The notes under the pieces are model-generated. The model was not told the DNA's origin. It made no database searches and worked only from the letters and a program-made list of their open reading frames with translations. The position numbers and the translations under genes are program-made. A DNA stretch of 64,000 nucleotides. It comes from Ilumatobacter coccineus YM16-304 (GTDB lineage Bacteria > Actinomycetota > Acidimicrobiia > Acidimicrobiales > Ilumatobacteraceae). Numbering within the stretch: the first letter of the stretch is position 1; every line of letters begins with the position of its first letter. This document shows positions 53,171-63,845 of this stretch, piece by piece. The stretch covers positions 4,030,001-4,094,000 of the forward strand of contig NC_020520.1 of the NCBI RefSeq assembly GCF_000348785.1, in the 5' to 3' direction.

Positions 53171-54568
53171 ATGAAACGATTCGCATCGCTGTGCGCCGCA
53201 GCACTCGGCCTCTGCGCCGGTCTGGCCGTTGCAACAGTGGTTGAAGCAGGCACCGGCGAAGGCATCGAGGTCGACTACCGCGTGTTGAACGGAGCGGACC
53301 CGGCCGCCGTGGGTGACGCACTCGAGCTCGAGCTGTTCGTCGAACCAGCCACCGCCGATGACTCCGGAACCCTGGTTCCCGGGTGCTCGGAGTACGGGTC
53401 CGGTGCGCACCGCATATGCCATTACGTGCCCGGGAATCTCACCCCCGGCCAGAACTACGTCATCGGTGTCGGCGGGCTCGACGATGCCTACGAGGTGGTC
53501 GGCGTCTCCTGCTACAACGACAACGGGACACAACCCCCGGAGATGCTCGACACCACCGAGTTCCCTGGGGCTGTGATCCAGTACAACACGGCCGACCGAT
53601 GGGATTGCAACGTCGACATCGTCACGAAGCCGATGCTCTACATCGACAAGCTCATCACCAACGCGCCGGACGGCGCGAGTTCGTCCGACTTCACCCTCGA
53701 GATCTACGACGACACCGGCGCGCTCGTCCCGATCACCCCGGCCATCGTCGACCCCGACGACGCACAGTGCTCGTTCGAGTTCGTTCCCGCGCTCCAAGCG
53801 GGCGCCGACCAACTGATCGACGACGACATCTGTGCGGCCGTGCCGCTCAGCGCAGGTGCGTACACCATCGGCGAGATCCTTCCCGAGTACGGCTACGACG
53901 CCGGATTGCTCGTGTGCCAGTCGTCGTTCGACGTCTTCGACTCCGAGATCCTCCCGTCACCGAGCTTCGACTTCACCCACAGCAGCGACGATCGCGACGA
54001 CACGCTGTGCACGCTCACCAACGACTACCTCACGCAGACGGTCAGCGCCGACATCGAGGTGATCAACGACGGGGCCGGCACCGCCACCGGCGCCGACTTC
54101 ACGATCGAAGTGTTCGACCCGAGCGGCGCGGTCGTCGCATCGGGTGTCGACCCCGAACCCGGCACCGGCAACGCCTCGGCCGAGTTCGTCCTCGCGATCG
54201 GCGAGTACACGTTCGGCGTCGACGGACCCGACGGCTACGAAGCCTCGGCGGCGGTCACACTGTCCGACGTCGGAGCGACCGAGATCATCGGCACGGGCGC
54301 CGATTTCGGAATCGATCGATCGCAAACGGCGTCCGGCGTGATCACGGTCGACGACCTGGCGCAACAACCCACGACGACCACCACCACCACCACGACAACA
54401 ACGACCACCACCACGACGACCACGACGACGGTCGCTCCGACGACGACCATGACGCGGTTGCTGCCCTCGACCGGCTCCGACTCGTCGCAGACGTTGCCGA
54501 TGCTGCTGCTCGGCCTCGCGATGCTGGCGTTCGGCGGTGGCGCGATCCTCTCGGCTCGACGCTCCTGA
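53171..54568 (+). CDS. Secreted cell-wall protein with LPSTG sorting signal
   Basis: 465 residues. A signal peptide (SLCAAALGLCAGLAVATVVEA) precedes several beta-rich domains of the Cna-B/DUF-like surface type (DFTLEIYDDTGALVPITPA; DFTIEVFDPSGAVVA) with paired Cys. A run of ~20 Thr (54370-54435) leads to LLPSTGSD, a hydrophobic segment (LPMLLLGLAMLAFGGGAIL) and a short RRS tail. This is a full sortase-type sorting signal, so the protein should be covalently linked to the wall or to pilin-like partners. No sortase gene is in the window. A 14-bp hairpin follows the stop. Confidence 0.85.
   Translation: MKRFASLCAAALGLCAGLAVATVVEAGTGEGIEVDYRVLNGADPAAVGDALELELFVEPATADDSGTLVPGCSEYGSGAHRICHYVPGNLTPGQNYVIGVGGLDDAYEVVGVSCYNDNGTQPPEMLDTTEFPGAVIQYNTADRWDCNVDIVTKPMLYIDKLITNAPDGASSSDFTLEIYDDTGALVPITPAIVDPDDAQCSFEFVPALQAGADQLIDDDICAAVPLSAGAYTIGEILPEYGYDAGLLVCQSSFDVFDSEILPSPSFDFTHSSDDRDDTLCTLTNDYLTQTVSADIEVINDGAGTATGADFTIEVFDPSGAVVASGVDPEPGTGNASAEFVLAIGEYTFGVDGPDGYEASAAVTLSDVGATEIIGTGADFGIDRSQTASGVITVDDLAQQPTTTTTTTTTTTTTTTTTTTTVAPTTTMTRLLPSTGSDSSQTLPMLLLGLAMLAFGGGAILSARRS
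54370..54435 (+). repeat. Poly-threonine codon tract
   Basis: About 20 consecutive ACC/ACG/ACA codons encode a Thr spacer before the LPSTG signal. It is probably an O-glycosylated or flexible wall-spanning linker, prone to length change. Confidence 0.8.
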
Positions 54569-54574
54569 ACACCC

Positions 54575-54612
54575 CGGTGGTGAAGGCGGCCTGATCGTCG
54601 CCTTCACCACCG
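54575..54612. terminator. Bidirectional terminator hairpin
   Basis: CGGTGGTGAAGGCG (54575-54588) pairs perfectly with CGCCTTCACCACCG (54599-54612) around a 10-base loop, between converging genes with stops at 54568 and 54665. Confidence 0.7.
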
Positions 54613-54664
54613 CAGCACGTTCAGCCCGATTCGTGCTCCCAGTCGATGCGCGGCCCGCGCTGCA

Positions 54665-55513
54665 TCACGTCGCGGCGAGGAACTCGGCGAGCGCCTGATC
54701 GAACTCGTCCGACCGCTCGCGATGCGGCCAGTGGCCGGCACCCTCGGCGACGAACAGCGAGGACGGCTCGGCGAACAACTCGACCGACCGTCGATACGGA
54801 GCGAGGTCGCCACCGAAGTCATCGGATCCAGCGACGAGCAGGGCCCGAGTCGGAATCGAACCGGTTGCCGCCGACGACTTCTCCGGCCGGACGTCCTTGT
54901 ATCGCTCGACCACTTCGCGAGCGACGCGTTCGTCTCCGAACGCCTCCTTCGCTCGTGCCACGGCCGCTGCCTGCTCAGCGCCCGACCACGACGGCGACCA
55001 CCGTTCGTAGAGCCGATCGAGATACGCGAAGTCGTTCCGCTGCATCCGACCCAACGCACCCGGAACCTTGAAGTTGATGAAGTGGCGCGCCATCCAGATG
55101 AAGCCGGGCGACGGCTTCAGCGTGCTCGGATGCGGGATCGCGATCGGCACGACACCGTCGACCCGCTCGGGAGCGAGACCGAGCGCGTTCCACACCAGCG
55201 ACGCACCGAAGTCGTGGCCGACGAGCGTCGCCCGTTCGATGTCGAGCGCATCGAGCAGACCGATGACATCGGCGCCCGTTTCGGCGCGCCCGTAGCCGCG
55301 CCCCTCGATGATCGTGTCGGGGTGGTACCCACGCAGGTACGGAACGACCGCGCGAAACCCGAGGTCGGCCACCTGGCGCGCCGTGTGCTCCCACGACATC
55401 GGCGTGTCGGGGAACCCGTGGATCAGGACCACCGCCGGTCCGGTGCCGAGCTCCGCGACTCGATGAGCCGCCCCGTCCGATGTGATCGTCGTGAACTCGA
55501 GCGTCGATGTCAT
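54665..55513 (-). CDS. Alpha/beta hydrolase, epoxide hydrolase-like
   Basis: 282 residues. Oxyanion motif HGFPDTPMSW near 32-41, nucleophile elbow GHDFGAS near 99-105 with Asp as nucleophile, and a final His in GAGHWPHRE near 263. An Asp nucleophile and HGFPD motif are typical of epoxide hydrolases and haloalkane dehalogenases. The substrate is unknown. It converges on the LPSTG protein gene. On the same strand it lies downstream of sucD, separated by a hairpin-containing gap. Confidence 0.85.
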   Translation of the reverse strand: MTSTLEFTTITSDGAAHRVAELGTGPAVVLIHGFPDTPMSWEHTARQVADLGFRAVVPYLRGYHPDTIIEGRGYGRAETGADVIGLLDALDIERATLVGHDFGASLVWNALGLAPERVDGVVPIAIPHPSTLKPSPGFIWMARHFINFKVPGALGRMQRNDFAYLDRLYERWSPSWSGAEQAAAVARAKEAFGDERVAREVVERYKDVRPEKSSAATGSIPTRALLVAGSDDFGGDLAPYRRSVELFAEPSSLFVAEGAGHWPHRERSDEFDQALAEFLAAT

Positions 55514-55564
55514 CCACCGAGTCTCGTGCAGCGATCACGCGAACACACGCCCGAAAACGACGAA

Positions 55565-55604
55565 ATCCGCACGCCACCCCCTCGACGGGTGCGGACGTGC
55601 GGAT
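55565..55604 (-). terminator. Hairpin downstream of sucD
   Basis: ATCCGCACG (55565-55573) pairs with CGTGCGGAT (55596-55604). The intervening 22 bases can fold further. It starts 17 bases past the sucD stop on the minus strand and probably ends the sucCD transcript. Confidence 0.5.
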
Positions 55605-55620
55605 CTCGAACGAGTCGATG

Positions 55621-56517
55621 TCAGAGCGACTTGACGATCTCGCCCATCAGTTCACCGGCTTCGGTCGGGTTGAGACCGACCTTCACACCGGCCGCAGCGA
55701 GTGCGTCCATCTTGCCCTGAGCGGTGCCCTTGCCACCCGACACGATGGCGCCGGCGTGGCCCATCTTCTTGCCGGCCGGGGCGGTGACCCCGGCGATGTA
55801 GGCGCTCATCGGCTTGGTGACGTTGGCCTGGATGAACTCGGCAGCTTCTTCCTCGGCCGAGCCACCGATCTCACCGAGCATCATGATCGCGTGCGTCTCC
55901 GGGTCGTTCTGGAACTCGGCGAGACAGTCGATGAAGTTCGTTCCCGGAACCGGGTCGCCGCCGATGCCGACACACGTCGACACGCCGATGCCGAGCTGCT
56001 TGAGCTCGTACAGCGCCTGGTACGTGAGCGTGCCCGAGCGGCTGACGATGCCCACGTTGGGTCCGTCGGCCGTGGGCTCCTGAGCGATCTCACCGGCGGT
56101 GATGCCGATGTTGCACTTGCCCGGGCTGATGATGCCGGGGCAGTTCGGGCCGAGCAGCCGGGTGTTGGGGAACTCGCGCACCAGTCGGTTGAAGGTGAGC
56201 GCCTCGTCCTGTGCCGGAATGCCCTCGGTGATGCAGACCACGAAGCCGATGCCGGCTTCGGCAGCTTCGATGATCGCGTCCGAAGCGAACTTCGGCGGCA
56301 CGGCGGCGAACGACGCATCGGCGCCCGTGGCCTCGACGGCCTCGGCGACCGAGTTGAAGATCGGGATGCCGTCGACGTCTTGGCCGCCCTTGCCGGGCGT
56401 GACGCCGCCGACGATCTGCGTGCCGTAGTCACGGTTGCGGCGGCCGTGGTACTTGCCCTGCCCGCCGGTGAGTCCCTGAACCAGGACCTTGGTGTTCTCG
56501 TTGACGAAAATTGCCAT
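55621..56517 (-). CDS. sucD: Succinyl-CoA synthetase (ADP-forming) subunit alpha
   Basis: 298 residues, standard for SucD. A CoA-binding Rossmann domain (VLVQGLTGGQGKYH near 12; GANCPGII-like LGPNCPGIISPGKCNIG near 122) precedes the ligase domain with the phospho-histidine in GHAGAIVSGGKGTAQ near 246. With SucC it converts succinyl-CoA, ADP/GDP and phosphate to succinate, CoA and ATP/GTP in the citric acid cycle. It lies 34 bases downstream of sucC on the same strand, forming the usual sucCD operon. Confidence 0.97.
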   Translation of the reverse strand: MAIFVNENTKVLVQGLTGGQGKYHGRRNRDYGTQIVGGVTPGKGGQDVDGIPIFNSVAEAVEATGADASFAAVPPKFASDAIIEAAEAGIGFVVCITEGIPAQDEALTFNRLVREFPNTRLLGPNCPGIISPGKCNIGITAGEIAQEPTADGPNVGIVSRSGTLTYQALYELKQLGIGVSTCVGIGGDPVPGTNFIDCLAEFQNDPETHAIMMLGEIGGSAEEEAAEFIQANVTKPMSAYIAGVTAPAGKKMGHAGAIVSGGKGTAQGKMDALAAAGVKVGLNPTEAGELMGEIVKSL

Positions 56518-56551
56518 GTTGCTGTCTCTCTCTGCGTTCTGAAGTCTGGGC

Positions 56552-57700
56552 TCAGGCGTTGGCGAGGCCGACGACGGTCTTGGCGGCTGCGAGCATGGTC
56601 GGCTCCGAGCGGAGCTTCGATTCGGGGATGCCGGCGTCGAGGAGGATCTGGCGACCCTCTTCGGCGTTGGTGCCGTCGAGGCGGATCACGATCGGTGCCT
56701 TCAGCTCGACGCGGTTCAGCGCCTCGACGATGCCCTTGGCGACTTCTTCGCCGCGGGTGATGCCACCGAAGATGTTGATGAAGATCGACTTGACGTTTTC
56801 GTCGAAGTTGATCACTTCGAGGGCTCCGGCCATGACGTCGGCGTTGGCGCCGCCGCCGATGTCGAGGAAGTTGGCGGCGGAGCCACCGACCTGGTTGACG
56901 ACGTCGAGCGTCGACATGGCGAGACCGGCGCCGTTGGCGATGATGCCGACGGTTCCGTCGAGGCCGATGTACTGGAGGTCTTTCTCGGCCGCCATCTTCT
57001 CGCGCTCGTCCATCTCGGTGAGGCCCTTGAAGGCTTCCCACTCGGGGTGGCGGTACTCGGCGTTGCCGTCGAGCGTGACCTTGGCGTCGAGGGCGTGCAC
57101 TTCGCCCGTCGGCTTGAGGATCAGCGGGTTGATCTCGGCGAGGTCGCAGTCGCCCTCGGTGTAGCAGCGGTACAGCTTGACGATGATGTCGGTCGCGCCG
57201 TCGATCGCACGCTCGGGCAGGTTCGCGTCGATGCACGCCTGGCGAGCGACGTCGGCCGACAGTCCGTCGACCGGGTCGATGTGCAACTTGATGATCGCGT
57301 CGGGGTTCTCTTCGGCGACCACTTCGATCTCGACGCCACCTTCGCGAGACAGCATCATCAGATGCTTCTTCTCGGCGCGGTCGAGGGTGAACGAGACGTA
57401 GTACTCCTCTTCGATGTCGGAGGCGTTCTCGACCCAGACGCGCTTGACGACGTGGCCCTTGATGTCCATGCCGAGAATCGCTTCGGCGTGCTGGCGAGCT
57501 TCGGCCTCGTTGTCGGCGAGCTTGATGCCGCCGGCCTTGCCGCGTCCACCGACCTGCACCTGCGCCTTGACGACCACCGGGTAGCCGGCTGCGTTGGCGG
57601 CGGCGACGGCCTCGTCGACGGTGTCGGCGGGCCCACCGGGGCTCACGGGAATGTCATAGCGGGCGAAGTACTGCTTGCCCTGATACTCGAAGAGATCCAC
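56552..57700 (-). CDS. sucC: Succinyl-CoA synthetase subunit beta
   Basis: 382 residues from the GTG at 57700 (VDLFEYQGKQYFARYDIPVS); longer readings upstream are not plausible. The ATP-grasp domain contains VVKAQVQVGGRGKAGGIKLA near 45-64 (given as read), and the C-terminal ligase domain contains IFGGITRGEEVAKGI near 315. The sequence NPDAIIKLHIDPVDGL fits the nucleotide-specificity region. It is the partner of SucD immediately downstream. The 253-base gap upstream to the B12-binding mutase gene holds its promoter; I saw no clear regulatory element there. Confidence 0.96.
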   Translation of the reverse strand: MDLFEYQGKQYFARYDIPVSPGGPADTVDEAVAAANAAGYPVVVKAQVQVGGRGKAGGIKLADNEAEARQHAEAILGMDIKGHVVKRVWVENASDIEEEYYVSFTLDRAEKKHLMMLSREGGVEIEVVAEENPDAIIKLHIDPVDGLSADVARQACIDANLPERAIDGATDIIVKLYRCYTEGDCDLAEINPLILKPTGEVHALDAKVTLDGNAEYRHPEWEAFKGLTEMDEREKMAAEKDLQYIGLDGTVGIIANGAGLAMSTLDVVNQVGGSAANFLDIGGGANADVMAGALEVINFDENVKSIFINIFGGITRGEEVAKGIVEALNRVELKAPIVIRLDGTNAEEGRQILLDAGIPESKLRSEPTMLAAAKTVVGLANA

Positions 57701-57953
57701 GTCGGGTACTGCTTTCTGCCGAGACGAACTCGGCGTCGATCGAACAGAAGTCGAGACTAGGCGCTGTCGACGACGTCTCCCCAACCCGCGGACGCAACGA
57801 TCTGCGATCGCCGGCATTCGCGCGTGACCGCCGACACGCGGCCGAAGAACGGCCACCGAAGGGCGCTGTCTCACTCGGGTCGCCGCAACGACCACTCGCG
57901 GTCGTCGAGACGCCTGGATTCACCGCGGCGGCGATGAACTCCCGGAGCGCGTC

Positions 57954-58361
57954 TCAGGCGTTTTCGCGTGCGTCGAGCGCGGCTTCGAGCCAGACGCCGA
58001 TGTCGCGCAGCGACGAGCCGGGGCCGAAGATCTCGGCGACGCCCTGCTCTTTGAGCACGGCGACGTCGGCGTCGGGGATGACGCCCCCACCGAACACCAT
58101 GACGTCGTCGAGGTCACGCGTGCGCAGTTCTTCCATCACCCGCGGGAACAGTGTCAGGTGGGCACCCGACAGCAGCGACAGGCCGACACCGTCGGCGTCT
58201 TCCTGCAGCACGGTCTCGGCGATCTGCTCGGGGGTCTGATGCAGACCGGTGTAGATCACTTCGAAGCCATGGTCACGAAGTGCACGCGTGATGGTCTTCG
58301 CCCCACGGTCGTGCCCATCGAGGCCTGGTTTTGCGACAACGATTCGGTACGGGCGCTCCAC
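57954..58361 (-). CDS. B12-binding subunit of an acyl-CoA mutase (methylmalonyl-CoA mutase C-terminal domain type)
   Basis: 135 residues from the GTG at 58361 (VERPYRIVVAKPGLDGHDRG); ATG 58415 would add 18 residues. The cobalamin lower-ligand motif D-x-H-x-x-G is GLDGHDRGAK. It is followed by VIYTGLHQTPEQIAETVLQ, GLSLLSGAH and VFGGGVIPDADV, the full small-subunit fold. It would pair with a separate catalytic TIM-barrel subunit, absent from this window, to rearrange methylmalonyl-CoA or a similar CoA ester. Methylmalonyl-CoA mutase makes succinyl-CoA, the substrate of the adjacent sucCD products. Confidence 0.9.
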   Translation of the reverse strand: MERPYRIVVAKPGLDGHDRGAKTITRALRDHGFEVIYTGLHQTPEQIAETVLQEDADGVGLSLLSGAHLTLFPRVMEELRTRDLDDVMVFGGGVIPDADVAVLKEQGVAEIFGPGSSLRDIGVWLEAALDARENA

Positions 58362-58520
58362 GCCACAGACCCTACGCAACGCACCCCTGATCGCTCCAAC
58401 TCCGTCGCGAATCATGGCCGGTTCGAGCCCAGCGTCACGTCGCCGTCGTCTCGTCCCACCGAGGCCACGCTCCACCGCAGCGCGCCTGATGTCCGACACC
58501 CGACGAGACGGCGGCAGACT

Positions 58521-59030
58521 GTGATCGTGGCACCACAGGTCGACCGTCCCGCCCGGCTTCGTACGCCGTTCGCTCGCGCCGTCGTGCCCGTGCTCGGCGG
58601 CATCTTGTTCTTCGTCGTCGCCGGACTGTTCACCTGGGGCGTCGCCTCGTACCTGTCGAGCGGCAACAGCGAACCGTCCGATCTGCTCGCACCACGGCGA
58701 CTCGACCTCGGCTCGGTCACCGGCCGGGCGAGCGACGTCGCCGAGGAGGGGCCGTTGCTGTTCAACGAACTGTCGACCATCAGCGGCGAACGCTCGTTGG
58801 TCGTCGATCACGAAGGCGACGACCCAGCCGTCGGCTGGCGGCTCTACTACGCCTTCCCACCCGGCCGGCCCGACTGTCCGGTCACGCAGGTTCGCGGCAC
58901 GGCGACGTTCATCGACTGCGACGGCGCCGAACTCGACGTGACCGAACTGTCACCGCCGACCGAAGAGGTGCGGCCCGTGGTCGAAGACGAACGCACCCTC
59001 TATCTCGACCTGCGCGCCTTCTCCGAATAG
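58521..59030 (+). CDS. Hypothetical single-pass membrane protein
   Basis: 169 residues from GTG 58521 (GTG 58527 is possible). The first ~25 residues are basic and cytoplasmic, followed by a membrane helix (AVVPVLGGILFFVVAGLFTWG). The exported ~110-residue domain has a Cys pair (GRPDCPVTQV and FIDCDGAEL) and ends VEDERTLYLDLRAFSE. I do not recognise the family; Rieske-like or copper folds are not supported by motifs. It is divergent from the B12-binding subunit gene (160 bases apart). Confidence 0.6.
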   Translation: MIVAPQVDRPARLRTPFARAVVPVLGGILFFVVAGLFTWGVASYLSSGNSEPSDLLAPRRLDLGSVTGRASDVAEEGPLLFNELSTISGERSLVVDHEGDDPAVGWRLYYAFPPGRPDCPVTQVRGTATFIDCDGAELDVTELSPPTEEVRPVVEDERTLYLDLRAFSE

Positions 59031-59064
59031 CGCTTCGGCGCGCTGCAGACGCAGCGAACCAGAC

Positions 59065-59493
59065 TCAGGCCGTGGTGAGCGAACCGACGAGACGCTCGGC
59101 GAAGATCTCGCTGTGCTCGTCGAGCTTGCTCCGGCTGATGGCCAGGCCGCCCACCACGTACGCGCCGGTGTCGCCGACGGCCATGGTCAGACGATCGAGC
59201 GCCTTGCCGGGGTGCAGTGCGAAGGTGCAGAACGCTGCCGCCTTCTTGCCGCGCATGGCCGGGAGGTTGGCGATGTTGTTGATCGCCCACGGCGCCTGAC
59301 CGAACACGAACGCACCGTGCACCCACGTGCCGATGAGGACGAGATCGGCCTCCTGGATCGAGGTGAGGTCGGGCTGCTTCACCTTCGACAGGCCGGTGAT
59401 GCTCCACCGCTCCTGCGCGAGCAGGTCGGCGGTCTTCTCCGCCGCCTTCCACGTGTTGCCCGTCAGACTCTCGACCAGAATTGCTGCCTTCAC
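59065..59493 (-). CDS. Flavodoxin-like protein
   Basis: 142 residues from the GTG at 59493 (VKAAILVESLTGNTWKAAE). The N-terminal phosphate-binding loop of flavodoxins is present in the form ESLTGNT (residues ~7-13). It continues with DLVLIGTWVHGAFVFGQAP near 50 and AAFCTFALHPGKALD near 86. It would bind FMN and act as a one- or two-electron carrier or quinone reductase. It converges on the gene ending at 59030; the upstream STAND ATPase gene is 65 bases away on the same strand. Confidence 0.85.
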   Translation of the reverse strand: MKAAILVESLTGNTWKAAEKTADLLAQERWSITGLSKVKQPDLTSIQEADLVLIGTWVHGAFVFGQAPWAINNIANLPAMRGKKAAAFCTFALHPGKALDRLTMAVGDTGAYVVGGLAISRSKLDEHSEIFAERLVGSLTTA

Positions 59494-59558
59494 ACCGACA
59501 TTCTGCCACGCCACGAGCTGGTCGCCCCACATTCGAGCGCAGTCGGGAGCCGGTCGGG

Positions 59559-60644
59559 TCAGCCGAAGCGGCGACGGATCCACTCGGCCACGACGGGGTC
59601 GACGATCTCGATCCTCGAACCGACCCGGCGGATGTGCCCGCGGTCGACCAGCGCAGCTCGGGCGTGCTGGGCTCCGCCGTTCGACAAGCCCATCGACCCG
59701 GCGTACGCGCCGAACAAGGTCTCCCCCTGAGCGACGAGCCGCAACACCAGTTGCTCGGCCGAGCGGAACGACGAGAAGAGCCGCTCCATCCCGGCATCGG
59801 TCGCGGCCATCACGTCGGAGATCGCCAACGCCACGTCGGCCTCCGACGCGGTGCCGCCCTCTTCCACCCGGCGCCAGATCGCGTCGGCCAGTTCCATCAC
59901 GCGATGCGGGTGCCCGCCGGTGAACTCGGCGATGCTCGCGGCGATCGAGCCGGCCGACCGCCCGGTGTCGTCGAACCCTCCGCGCACCAGGGAATCGATG
60001 GTCGCCAGGTCGAGCGCCGGAGCTTCGATGAGGTCGGCCTGAGCGTAGAACGGTTCGGCGCGATCGGTGAACAGCATCTGCATCGTCGACGGTTCCGACC
60101 CGGCGAAGAGCAGCCCGATCTCCTGGAAGTGGTGCTGCAATCCGGTGCGCAGCTTCGCCGCCGCGCCCTCGACCCCCACGACGCCCGAGAATTCGTCGAT
60201 CACCAACACGATCGACCTGGTGCGAGACGCCTCGATCAGCAGATCGAGTTGTGCTTGCACGAGCAGGATCGGGTCGGGTCGCTGATCGGCGGGCTTGCGG
60301 AGTTCGATCGCGAGCAGGCCGAGCGGCAGGTTGATCCGCGCCGCCAATTCGTGCAGCGACGGTGACCCGGCACCCCCGATGGCAGCCAGCGACCGGTCGA
60401 GCCGATCGGCGAGATCCGACCACGACGCGAGCGCGTACAGATCGAGCCACACCGTCGTGGTGGTGTCGTCGAGGCGGTCGGCCACGGCGCGCAATGCCGT
60501 GGTCTTGCCGTATCGGCGCGGGCCCAACAGCGCGGTGACGCGGCGCTCGGTGACGCGTTGCACCAGGTCGTCGACCAGATCGGTCTGTGCCGGCAACTGG
60601 CCGGGTTCGAGTGGTCCGTGGTGAGGAAACGGGGACACGTCCAT
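59559..60644 (-). CDS. STAND/archaeal-type ATPase with winged-helix C-terminus
   Basis: 361 residues from the ATG at 60644 (MDVSPFPHHG), with AAAGGTGG a few bases upstream; GTG 60653 is an alternative. The P-loop GPRRYGKTTALR lies near 40-51 and Walker B IVLVIDEFSGV near 155. A sensor-like GLLFAGSEPSTMQML lies near 188. The C-terminal ~80 residues are a winged helix (EQLVLRLVAQGETLFGAYAG; DRGHIRRVGSRIEIVDPVV). This group of ATPases, widespread and poorly characterised, is often linked to mobile or defence-like islands. The gene is preceded by two near-identical palindromes (60658-60696) that may be autoregulatory operators. Confidence 0.8.
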   Translation of the reverse strand: MDVSPFPHHGPLEPGQLPAQTDLVDDLVQRVTERRVTALLGPRRYGKTTALRAVADRLDDTTTTVWLDLYALASWSDLADRLDRSLAAIGGAGSPSLHELAARINLPLGLLAIELRKPADQRPDPILLVQAQLDLLIEASRTRSIVLVIDEFSGVVGVEGAAAKLRTGLQHHFQEIGLLFAGSEPSTMQMLFTDRAEPFYAQADLIEAPALDLATIDSLVRGGFDDTGRSAGSIAASIAEFTGGHPHRVMELADAIWRRVEEGGTASEADVALAISDVMAATDAGMERLFSSFRSAEQLVLRLVAQGETLFGAYAGSMGLSNGGAQHARAALVDRGHIRRVGSRIEIVDPVVAEWIRRRFG

Positions 60645-60657
60645 GACAACCACCTTT

Positions 60658-60696
60658 CGCTGTAAAACAGTAGCACCCTCCGCTGCAAAACAGCGG
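60658..60696. promoter_or_regulatory. Paired operator-like palindromes upstream of the STAND ATPase gene
   Basis: CCGCTGCAAAACAGCGG at 60680-60696 is a perfect 6-bp inverted repeat with a CAAAA centre. A second, less perfect copy, CGCTGTAAAACAGT, is at 60658-60671. The copies are 23 bases apart, about two helical turns, and the nearer ends 14 bases from the ATG at 60644, overlapping the ribosome-binding region. Confidence 0.55.
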
Positions 60697-60748
60697 AACA
60701 GCGATGGAACGGTGACCGGATCGTGGGCCGGTCAGCGTTCGCTCGGCG

Positions 60749-63205
<2,457 letters not shown>

Positions 63206-63314
63206 GTCGCCGACCACTCTACGACGGGGGTACTCCAGCCCGACCGGTGACCGCCGCTCGATCGACGCACCACAGGCGCTCGACCGCCCCGCAGCGTCGA
63301 TCGCTGTTCGCCGG

Positions 63315-63737
63315 TCAGAACGCGAAGAAGCCGTCGGTCATCGTGTAGGCGAGGAAGTCGCCGGAGTACTCGCGTGCGAAGAACGAGAACAACACGAGCG
63401 CTCCGCCCATGAGCGACAGGTTCTTCATGAAATGCGACATCTCCACCTGCTTGACCATCGGATCGGGCTCTTTCCAGAACCGGTGGAACAGGAACGTCGT
63501 CGGCAGCAGCGTCAAGATGATCGCCAGCGCGCCGAGGTCGCCGAAGACGCCGAGGATGATCGACAAGCCGCCGAGCAGAAAGCCGGCACCCGACAGCAGC
63601 ACGGCGTTCTTCGGTTGCGGGACGTTCTTGGTCGCAGCATGGGCAGCCGACGAATCGGCCTCGGCGAAGTGTCCGATTCCGGAACCGATGAAGAGTGCAC
63701 CGAAGAGAATGCGGCCGAGCAACCAGATGACGTCCAT
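63315..63737 (-). CDS. DoxX-family membrane protein
   Basis: 140 residues with four hydrophobic segments (DVIWLLGRILFGALFIGSGI; LSGAGFLLGGLSIILGVFGD; ALAIILTLLPTTFLFHRFW; LSLMGGALVLFSFFA). The DoxX signature region with HFMKNLSLMGG is present. DoxX-like proteins in actinobacteria are linked to membrane-associated oxidoreductase complexes for redox and detoxification; the precise role is unclear. It is divergent from the PNPOx-like gene. Confidence 0.87.
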   Translation of the reverse strand: MDVIWLLGRILFGALFIGSGIGHFAEADSSAAHAATKNVPQPKNAVLLSGAGFLLGGLSIILGVFGDLGALAIILTLLPTTFLFHRFWKEPDPMVKQVEMSHFMKNLSLMGGALVLFSFFAREYSGDFLAYTMTDGFFAF

Positions 63738-63845
63738 ACGCGCATCCTGTCGGCGTGCGCGAGCCGTGTCAAGGGTGCCCGCACCTCAGTCGAGACGTGC
63801 AAAATCCCGGCGATCCGCCTCGGGCGCACCCAGTACGTTCGCCGC

